DNA from: Kordiimonas gwangyangensis DSM 19435 = JCM 12864
GTDB taxonomy: Bacteria > Pseudomonadota > Alphaproteobacteria > Sphingomonadales > Kordiimonadaceae
DNA length: 64,000 bases
Direction of reading: 5' to 3'
NCBI RefSeq assembly: GCF_000375545.1
Contig: NZ_AQXF01000002.1
Coordinates: 98,716-162,715 of the forward strand
Shown here: positions 57,009-64,000 of the stretch, one piece after another
Position numbering within the stretch: position 1 is the first letter of the stretch
Layout of the letters: every line of letters begins with the position of its first letter
Notes under the pieces: model-generated
Told to the model about the DNA's origin: nothing
What the model saw: only the letters and a program-made list of their open reading frames with translations
Database searches by the model: none
Made by a program: the position numbers and the translations under genes

Positions 57009-57039
57009 AAGCGGGGGCCAAGAGCCCCCGCTTCTCTTT
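57009..57039 (+). terminator. Rho-independent terminator after secG
   Basis: AAGCGGGGGC (57009-57018) pairs perfectly with GCCCCCGCTT (57024-57033) around CAAGA, followed by a T-rich tail. Confidence 0.9.
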
Positions 57040-57119
57040 ATGTAAGCAAGTATTGGTAGACGCTTCCCAGCTTGAGGCTGCTGGGTCGCCATGTGCTTTT
57101 TGGATTAATGAGAGGCTTC

Positions 57120-58751
57120 ATGACGCGCTATATTTTTATTACCGGTGGTGTGGTTAGTTCCTTGGGTAAAGGCCTTCTATCGGCCTCGCTCGGTGCTTTG
57201 TTGCAGGCTCGCGGCTATTCGGTTCGCCTGCGCAAGCTTGACCCGTATCTGAATGTGGATCCGGGCACGATGAGCCCGTACCAGCACGGCGAAGTGTATG
57301 TAACGGACGACGGTGCCGAAACCGACCTCGACCTTGGTCACTATGAACGTTTCACGGGTGTTGCGTCGCGCCAGAGCGATAACATAACGTCCGGCCGTAT
57401 CTACCAGCAGATTATCGCGAAAGAGCGCCGTGGTGATTACCTTGGCGGCACGGTACAGGTGATTCCGCACGTAACAGACGCGATCAAGGAATTTGCGCTC
57501 GCGCAGCAGGACGGTATTGATTTCATGCTTTGTGAAATCGGGGGTACCGCTGGTGACATTGAAGCCGCGCCGTTCATGGAAGCCATTCGCCAACTCTCGA
57601 TCGAGCTTGGCAAGGGCCGTTCGATTTTTGTACACCTGACCCTGGTGCCTTATCTGGCTGCAGCTGGTGAGCTGAAGACCAAACCGACACAGCACAGTGT
57701 GCGCGACCTGCGATCTATCGGTATCCAGCCGGATATCCTTGTTTGCCGGTCCGAGCATCCTATTCCGGATGGTGAACGCCGCAAGATGTCCCTCTACTGC
57801 AATGTGGCGGAAACCGCGGTTATCCCGGCGCTTGACGTCAGCACCATCTATGAAGTGCCAATTTCCTATCACAAGGAAGGGCTTGATGTTGAAGTGCTGA
57901 AGGCATTTGGCCTTGCGCACAGCCAGAAGCCTGACCTGACACCTTGGGAAAACATCGTAGACCGGATCAAGAACCCGGAAGGCGAAGTGACCATCGCTGT
58001 TGTAGGTAAATACACTGGCCTCAAGGACGCTTACAAGTCGCTCAACGAAGCCATCATCCACGGTGGTATCGCCAACAAGGTGAAGGTGAAGATTGAGTGG
58101 TTCGAGTCCGAAGTGTTCGAACGCGAAGACGCGATCTCCCAACTTGAGGAAGTTGATGCGATTCTTGTGCCGGGCGGCTTCGGTAAGCGTGGCACGGAAG
58201 GTAAGATCGCAGCAGCCAAGTTTGCCCGCGAGCGCGGTATCCCGTATTTTGGTATTTGCCTCGGCATGCAGATGGCGACAATTGAAGCCGCGCGTCACCT
58301 TGCCGGGATCAAAGACGCAGGCTCGACCGAGTTCGAAGAACAAAAGAACCCGGTTGTAGGCCTTATTACTGAGTGGGTGCGCGAGGATGGTAGCATCGAG
58401 ACGCGCACGGAAGAAACCGACCTCGGTGGTACCATGCGCCTTGGCGCTTATGAAGCGCGTCTCAAGGAAGGTTCCAAGGTTGCCGAGATTTACGGCAAGA
58501 CCGAGATTTCAGAGCGTCACCGTCACCGCTATGAGGTAAACATCGGCTATGTGAAACAGCTTGAAGAAGCTGGTGTGCTCTTCTCCGGCATGTCGCCAGA
58601 TGGTGAACTGCCTGAGATTATGGAAATTCCGGGGCACCCTTGGTTTATTGGTGTGCAATATCACCCTGAGCTCAAGTCCAAGCCGTTTGACCCGCACCCG
58701 CTGTTCGCAAGTTTTGTCGAAGCTGCGGTGAAGCAGAGCCGGCTGGTTTAA
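57120..58751 (+). CDS. pyrG: CTP synthase
   Basis: Makes CTP from UTP, ATP and glutamine (543 residues). The synthase P-loop [10 protein letters not shown] is at 9-18. The class I glutaminase domain has nucleophile C380 (GICLGMQ) and the [10 protein letters not shown] histidine/glutamate pair near the C-terminus. I chose ATG 57120 because [10 protein letters not shown] is the usual N-terminus; ATG 57108 is possible. In related bacteria kdsA follows; here an unrelated gene does. Confidence 0.97.
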   Translation: MTRYIFITGGVVSSLGKGLLSASLGALLQARGYSVRLRKLDPYLNVDPGTMSPYQHGEVYVTDDGAETDLDLGHYERFTGVASRQSDNITSGRIYQQIIAKERRGDYLGGTVQVIPHVTDAIKEFALAQQDGIDFMLCEIGGTAGDIEAAPFMEAIRQLSIELGKGRSIFVHLTLVPYLAAAGELKTKPTQHSVRDLRSIGIQPDILVCRSEHPIPDGERRKMSLYCNVAETAVIPALDVSTIYEVPISYHKEGLDVEVLKAFGLAHSQKPDLTPWENIVDRIKNPEGEVTIAVVGKYTGLKDAYKSLNEAIIHGGIANKVKVKIEWFESEVFEREDAISQLEEVDAILVPGGFGKRGTEGKIAAAKFARERGIPYFGICLGMQMATIEAARHLAGIKDAGSTEFEEQKNPVVGLITEWVREDGSIETRTEETDLGGTMRLGAYEARLKEGSKVAEIYGKTEISERHRHRYEVNIGYVKQLEEAGVLFSGMSPDGELPEIMEIPGHPWFIGVQYHPELKSKPFDPHPLFASFVEAAVKQSRLV

Positions 58752-58776
58752 GCGAAGAAAATCAGATTTTTATGCG

Positions 58777-58803
58777 AAGGGGGTCCAATCGGCCCCCTTT
58801 TTG
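58777..58803 (+). terminator. Rho-independent terminator after pyrG
   Basis: AAGGGGGTC pairs with GGCCCCCTT (one G-U) around CAATC and runs into a T-run. Confidence 0.88.
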
Positions 58804-58862
58804 CATTCTGGATGTGCTGAGGTAAAATATACCTGCCTAGAGAGTTTCGGGAGAATAGGGCC

Positions 58863-59651
58863 ATGATCCGACAGATCGCCTTGATAGTCGCAGCAGCATT
58901 GATGTTGAGCAGCGTTTCATATGCCGCCGATGATGAGGAGCGCGCAGCAATCGCGTGGCAGAATGCAGAAGCTGTTGTGGCCGAATTTGCCTATGTGCAA
59001 GACGAAGAGACCCTCCGTAGGCGCTACCGGGATATCGAGCGTGTGTGGCAGGACCTGAACCGGTACCATCAGGATGTCGCGGTCTTGACGCCGCAGTTCA
59101 GCCTGATCCGTGCCCGCGCGGCCAGCGCCGCGCGTGATAAAGGTCGCGCAGTTGCCTTATGGCAGGAAGCGATCGCAGCAAACCAGACCGTAGCGCCAGC
59201 AATGATCATGTCACTTAATATTGAAGCTGCACATGGTGTTGCGGCTGTCGGTGCATACGATATGTCGGCACAGTTTTTTGCTGCTGCCCGCGCCTACGCC
59301 TTCATCAGGGGTGAACAGCAGGAAAGCACGCGCCTTCAAATAAGGGTGCAGGAACTTCAGGTGCTTGGCGCCAATATGAACTGGCGCGACCTGAATGATG
59401 CGCTTCTCGATCTCAGGGACTATTCCGCAACATTCCCGATGTGGACCTTACCGCGTCTTGAAGCGCTGCTCAGCGAGGCAGAAATCCGCCTGAACGTTGA
59501 GCCTGAAAGCAGAGAGAAACGTGCCGAACTCTCCGAACTCAAAGCACAGATAGTGCTGATGCAGAAGGGCATTAACCGTGACCTCCCAGCCACCTTCATC
59601 TCCCGCATCCGCTCGCTTTTCTACGCGCTTGAGGACAACTATCAGCTCTGA
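58863..59651 (+). CDS. secreted alpha-helical protein of unknown function
   Basis: This 262-residue protein has a clear signal peptide (cleavage probably after SVSYA, residue 21) and is otherwise rich in alanine and charged residues with helical periodicity, like a TPR or HEAT-type repeat protein. It has no cysteines or recognisable catalytic motif. I do not know the family. It occupies part of the place where kdsA would follow pyrG. It has its own unit after the pyrG terminator and ends directly against the convergent M20 peptidase gene with no base between the stop codons. AGGTA/TACCT repeats lie upstream near 58822. Confidence 0.75.
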   Translation: MIRQIALIVAAALMLSSVSYAADDEERAAIAWQNAEAVVAEFAYVQDEETLRRRYRDIERVWQDLNRYHQDVAVLTPQFSLIRARAASAARDKGRAVALWQEAIAANQTVAPAMIMSLNIEAAHGVAAVGAYDMSAQFFAAARAYAFIRGEQQESTRLQIRVQELQVLGANMNWRDLNDALLDLRDYSATFPMWTLPRLEALLSEAEIRLNVEPESREKRAELSELKAQIVLMQKGINRDLPATFISRIRSLFYALEDNYQL

Positions 59652-61178
59652 CTATTTGCCGAAGTCCTTTAGCACAGCTGCATAGACCGCCACTGCGTTC
59701 CACAGGTTCTGCAGGCGGATATTCTCGTTGCGTCCGTGCTGGTTATTATCGTGGTTTGCAATCGGCAGCAGGATAATCGGTGCATCAAGCGCTTCTTCAA
59801 ACAGATAGATCGGCAAACTGCCGCCCATGGTTGGCGTAAGCAGGGTCGGCTTGCCGTCAATATCGTTCAGGATACCGATAAGTTTCTGTGCGACCGGGCT
59901 ATCGAGATTGCTGCGGAAAGCGCCATAGCCACCCGGCACCCATTCGACCTTGAGTACTTTTTCATGTGTCTTGAGTTCCTCGTCGGTCGGGTCACTGTCG
60001 GTGAGCCAAAAGCCTTCGGATTCGAAGAAATCATTCAGTGACTTCTGAACACCTTCAGGCGTCTGATCGGGTACAAGACGCAGGTTCAGCGAGGCTGTTG
60101 CACTCGGCATTATAATGTTGCGGGATTTTTTACCCGTGCCGCCACCTTCAAAACCCTTGATGACAATGGCAGGCGACATGATCAATTCTTCAAGCCGTTT
60201 CCCGTCGCCGTCGGTGTCACCAAGCGCGAGGTCATCCTTCAGCGCTTCGTCCATACGGGGCAGGGCGTCTATGGCTTGTTGTTCGGCTTCTGTGATTGGC
60301 CGCACATCGTCCAGGTAGCCGGGTACCAGGATACGCGCTTCCTCGTCCTTCATTTTGGCAAGCAGATGTACAAGGCGGTCATTGGGGTTTGGTGCCCAGT
60401 TGCCGTAGTGACCGCTATGGAGCGGCCGCTTGGGACCATAGGCCGTGAGGTGAACTGTCATCGCGCCGCGTACACCAAAAACAAGCTGGCGCTGGCGGCT
60501 TTGGTGCATGGGGCCATCACAGAAGAGAAGAAGATCACTCTCTAGCTTGTCGCCATGCGCTTCAAGAATGCTCCCAAGGGTGGGGGAGCCTGCTTCTTCC
60601 TCACCGTCCAGAATCAGTTTGATGTTGACGCTGGGGCTGATGCCTTCCTTATCAAGCGCATCAAGGGCAGCCATAAGGGCGATCACTGGCGCTTTATCGT
60701 CACCGGCGGATCGGGCGAACAGGCGCCATTCCGGATTGAAGGGTTCGCCAGCCTCGGGCCACGCAACAGTCTTGCTGCCGGATTCGACCATGCCGTCCCG
60801 CAGGGTTGGCCTGAAGGGTGGGGTGGCCCAATTCTCAGGCGCGACTGGTTGGCCGTCAAAGTGCGCATAAATCAGCACCGTTTTGGTCGCGCCCTCGGTT
60901 TTGCGTTCGGCAATCACATAGGGTGCGCCGCCGGCGGAGACTATCTCACTCTCAAACCCGCGCTTGCCGATATAGCCGGTAATCCAGCGCGCGTTTTTCA
61001 TCATGTCTTCCGTATCGGACGCCACGTTCGGCATGGAGAGGAAATCCCGGAAGTCAGCCATGATCCGATGCGCGTTGGCGTCTACATATGCCTTGACCAT
61101 ATCATCCGCGGTGGATGCAGGTGCCACCAGCATGGTTGCGCCAAGGCAAAGTGATTTCAGCAAATTGGATTTCTTCAT
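59652..61178 (-). CDS. secreted M20 family metallopeptidase
   Basis: Predicted zinc dipeptidase or carboxypeptidase (508 residues), exported by a signal peptide (about 1-24). Metal and catalytic positions of the M20 family are visible: H and D in YAHFDGQPV, D in SAGDDKAP, the EE pair in DGEEEAGS, D in LFCDGP, and the final histidine in NHDNNQHGRNE. The dimerisation domain lies between about 230 and 390. GGGAGGA precedes the ATG at 61178. The substrate is unknown; a role in peptide scavenging is likely. Confidence 0.88.
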   Translation of the reverse strand: MKKSNLLKSLCLGATMLVAPASTADDMVKAYVDANAHRIMADFRDFLSMPNVASDTEDMMKNARWITGYIGKRGFESEIVSAGGAPYVIAERKTEGATKTVLIYAHFDGQPVAPENWATPPFRPTLRDGMVESGSKTVAWPEAGEPFNPEWRLFARSAGDDKAPVIALMAALDALDKEGISPSVNIKLILDGEEEAGSPTLGSILEAHGDKLESDLLLFCDGPMHQSRQRQLVFGVRGAMTVHLTAYGPKRPLHSGHYGNWAPNPNDRLVHLLAKMKDEEARILVPGYLDDVRPITEAEQQAIDALPRMDEALKDDLALGDTDGDGKRLEELIMSPAIVIKGFEGGGTGKKSRNIIMPSATASLNLRLVPDQTPEGVQKSLNDFFESEGFWLTDSDPTDEELKTHEKVLKVEWVPGGYGAFRSNLDSPVAQKLIGILNDIDGKPTLLTPTMGGSLPIYLFEEALDAPIILLPIANHDNNQHGRNENIRLQNLWNAVAVYAAVLKDFGK

Positions 61179-61289
61179 GGCTTGTCCTCCCTGTTGGCCA
61201 CGACTTTAGTGCCGGGCGAGACTTTTTCCAGTGGAAATCCCGCTTGATCTTGCGAATGGGGGCATGAACAGGTAACAATCCGCCCGTAA

Positions 61290-62603
<1,314 letters not shown>

Positions 62604-62615
62604 AATCGCTTTTTG

Positions 62616-62650
62616 AAGGCCTTGGCCATTGTGCCAAGGCCTTTGATTCT
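62616..62650 (+). terminator. terminator-like hairpin after eno
   Basis: AAGGCCTTGGC (62616-62626) pairs perfectly with GCCAAGGCCTT (62633-62643) around CATTGT. The following tail (TGATTCTT) is only moderately T-rich. Confidence 0.75.
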
Positions 62651-62709
62651 TGGGCGAAAATCTTCACGAAAATCACATTTTTCTCTTGCTCACCTGATTC
62701 GCCTATGAG

Positions 62710-63045
62710 ATGATTCGAATCATGAAACGAGTCGGAAAAATATCAAGGTATCTTGGGCAGGCATGGATGGCCGGTGTTTGGCTTTTCCTGTTCGGGTATT
62801 TTGCATTCCACGCTTTCCAGGGCGACAATAGCCTTGCGGCGCTGAAGCGCCTTGAAGTGCAGCAGCAGGAGCTGTCTGCGCTCGCTGAAGACGTTGCCGC
62901 AGAACGTGCAGCGCTTGAAGCGCGCACCGCGAAACTCGCAAACCGTACAATCGACCCGGACATGCTCGAAGAGCAGGTTCGCCTGCGCCTTGGTTTCACC
63001 CATCCGGACGAAGTTATTGTCTTTATTCCGGCAACAGGGCGCTGA
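62710..63045 (+). CDS. ftsB: FtsB-like septum formation initiator (DivIC family)
   Basis: Small bitopic division protein (111 residues) that links FtsL and FtsQ at the division site. A membrane helix (about 17-37) is followed by a leucine/alanine-rich coiled coil (about 42-77) and a short C-terminal domain with the DPDMLEEQVRLRLGF segment typical of the family. The start is ATG 62710 or ATG 62722; ribosome-binding sites are weak for both. The eno-ftsB-pdhA order is conserved in alphaproteobacteria. Confidence 0.88.
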   Translation: MIRIMKRVGKISRYLGQAWMAGVWLFLFGYFAFHAFQGDNSLAALKRLEVQQQELSALAEDVAAERAALEARTAKLANRTIDPDMLEEQVRLRLGFTHPDEVIVFIPATGR

Positions 63046-63066
63046 TTAACTAAAATCAAGTTAATC
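63044..63066 (+). other. 8-bp inverted repeat at the end of ftsB
   Basis: GATTAACT (63044-63051) and AGTTAATC (63059-63066) form a perfect inverted repeat with a seven-base centre. It overlaps the ftsB stop and opens an AT-rich stretch of about 80 bases unlike its surroundings. Confidence 0.5.
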
Positions 63067-63075
63067 AAATAAAAT

Positions 63076-63099
63076 CCCATTATTTCAATGGGTTATACT
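63076..63099 (+). promoter_or_regulatory. possible pdhA promoter/operator
   Basis: Inverted repeat CCCATT-N5-AATGGG (63076-63092) abuts a -10-like TATACT (63094-63099), about 105 bases before pdhA. No clear -35 is present, which is compatible with an activator or repressor site. It does not match the E. coli PdhR consensus. Confidence 0.4.
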
Positions 63100-63203
63100 C
63101 TATTGCAAATTACTAAAATCGGCGCTATCCATTGTGCCTACGCGTTCTCACGCGGGGCATCCTGCCAACACCAGTTTCTGGCACCTTTATCTGGAAGGCC
63201 GAA

Positions 63204-64000
63204 ATGACTACGAAAAAGACTACAAAAAAGCCGGCGGCCAGCAGTCGTCGCCGCAATTCGGGCCCGGCGCTTTACGAAGCGTCCAATGATGAACTTGTTG
63301 AATTCTATCGCCAAATGCTGCTCATCCGCCGCTTCGAAGAGAAGGCCGGCCAGATGTACGGCATGGGGCTGATCGGCGGTTTCTGTCACCTTTATATTGG
63401 TCAGGAAGCCGTTGTTGTCGGTATTCAGACGGCGCTCAAAGAGGGCGACTCTGTTATCACCGGCTACCGTGAACACGGGCACATGATTGCCGCGGGCTCC
63501 GACCCCAAGGGCGTGATGGCTGAACTGACCGGTCGCTCCGGCGGTTGCTCACGTGGTAAAGGCGGCTCGATGCACATGTTCGACCCTGAGCGCGGCTTCT
63601 ACGGCGGTCACGGTATTGTGGGCGCGCAAGTGTCGCTCGGTACCGGTCTCGCGTTCGCTGCCAAATATCGTAAGTCGGATAATGTTGCAGTCGCCTACTT
63701 CGGTGATGGTGCCGCGAACCAGGGCCAGGTTTACGAGAGCTTCAACATGGCGCGTATCTGGAACCTGCCGGTCGTATACATCATCGAGAACAACCAGTAT
63801 GCCATGGGCACAAGCGTGAGCCGTTCATCCTCGCAGATTGAACTGCACCGCCGTGGTGAAAGCTTCAAAATCCCTGGGAAGCAGGTTGATGGCATGAACG
63901 TGCTTGAAGTGCGCGCCGCCATGGACGAAGCGGTTGAACACTGCCGCAAGGGCGAGGGTCCGTTCATCCTTGAGATGAAGACCTACCGCTACCGTGGTCA
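63204..64000 (+). CDS. pdhA: pyruvate dehydrogenase E1 component, alpha subunit (partial)
   Basis: The first 265 codons of the E1-alpha subunit of the pyruvate dehydrogenase complex; the gene runs off the window end. A lysine/alanine-rich start (MTTKKTTKKP) precedes the LLIRRFEEKAGQMYGMG block. The thiamine-diphosphate motif spans GDG (167-169) to NN (196-197), with GGHGIVGAQ before it. The phosphorylation-loop-like SRSSSQ region is present as in the alpha2beta2 type. ATG 63204 was chosen from the family start and an upstream GGAAGG site. pdhB would be expected next. Confidence 0.95.
   Translation, partial: MTTKKTTKKPAASSRRRNSGPALYEASNDELVEFYRQMLLIRRFEEKAGQMYGMGLIGGFCHLYIGQEAVVVGIQTALKEGDSVITGYREHGHMIAAGSDPKGVMAELTGRSGGCSRGKGGSMHMFDPERGFYGGHGIVGAQVSLGTGLAFAAKYRKSDNVAVAYFGDGAANQGQVYESFNMARIWNLPVVYIIENNQYAMGTSVSRSSSQIELHRRGESFKIPGKQVDGMNVLEVRAAMDEAVEHCRKGEGPFILEMKTYRYRG

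Noticed and set aside
63044-63066. CtrA-site reading of the TTAA repeats after ftsB
   Set aside because: The CtrA consensus needs TTAA-N7-TTAA; here the two TTAA elements are 11 bases apart.

Overview
The window is a 64 kb piece of an alphaproteobacterial chromosome. Three things point there: the gene order (tRNA-Val, tRNA-Asp, nuoA-N, birA, coaX, rnj, mce, a DUF1467 gene; proS-lolC-lolD-dnaE; rpsB-tsf-pyrH-frr-uppS-cdsA-dxr-rseP-bamA; gltA, gltX, comEC, lexA, moeA, moaC and trp genes; tpiA-secG-pyrG-eno-ftsB-pdhA), the alphaproteobacterial type of SOS box (GTTC-N7-GTTC) in front of lexA, and a ProRS without an editing insertion. The DNA is moderately GC-rich. A Kordiimonas-like or related marine lineage is possible, but I cannot assign the genus from sequence alone. 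No insertion sequence, phage, CRISPR array or rRNA operon was seen. Almost everything is core chromosome with short lineage-specific inserts.

Layout. 1-1258: tRNA-Val(UAC), a small membrane protein gene, and two tRNA-Asp(GUC) copies, each with its own promoter and terminator. 1259-19461: a complete 14-subunit complex I operon (nuoA to nuoN) that runs on into birA, coaX, rnj, mce and a DUF1467 gene. 19462-20852: an insert with a PhyH-type dioxygenase gene and a 440-base non-coding segment that carries a near-consensus NrdR box. 20853-28465: proS, lolC, lolD, dnaE and a Nudix gene. 28466-39551: translation, nucleotide, isoprenoid and outer-membrane assembly genes from rpsB to fabZ. 39721-42480 (minus strand): gltX and gltA. 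42719-44833: comEC. 44902-49899 (minus strand): trpG, trpD, trpC, moaC, moeA and lexA. 50007-52071 (plus strand): a deacetylase/oxidoreductase pair that separates trpG from trpE. 52068-55520 (minus strand): ppiD-trpE. 55774-64000: tpiA, secG, pyrG, a secreted helical protein, an M20 peptidase (minus strand), eno, ftsB and the start of pdhA.

How the genes work together. The nuo operon builds the proton-pumping NADH dehydrogenase. dnaE, rpsB, tsf, frr, proS and gltX serve replication and translation. uppS, dxr and cdsA feed isoprenoid carrier and phospholipid synthesis. rseP, bamA, skp, lolC, lolD, secG and ppiD serve envelope protein export, folding and outer-membrane assembly. gltA, eno, tpiA and pdhA are central carbon genes. 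trpE, trpG, trpD and trpC give the first steps of tryptophan synthesis.

Most notable. Two places where related bacteria usually carry lipid A/KDO genes lack them: there is no lpxD between skp and fabZ and no lpxA-lpxI-lpxB after fabZ, and there is no kdsA between pyrG and eno. BamA and the Lol genes remain. BamA has two tandem canonical EF-hand-type calcium loops in its barrel domain. The trp cluster is split by an opposite-strand, translationally overlapping deacetylase/oxidoreductase pair. Several structured non-coding elements also deserve attention: a NrdR-like box upstream of proS, an operator-like repeat array upstream of moaC, a 12-bp hairpin between nuoB and nuoC, and a structured rpsB leader.
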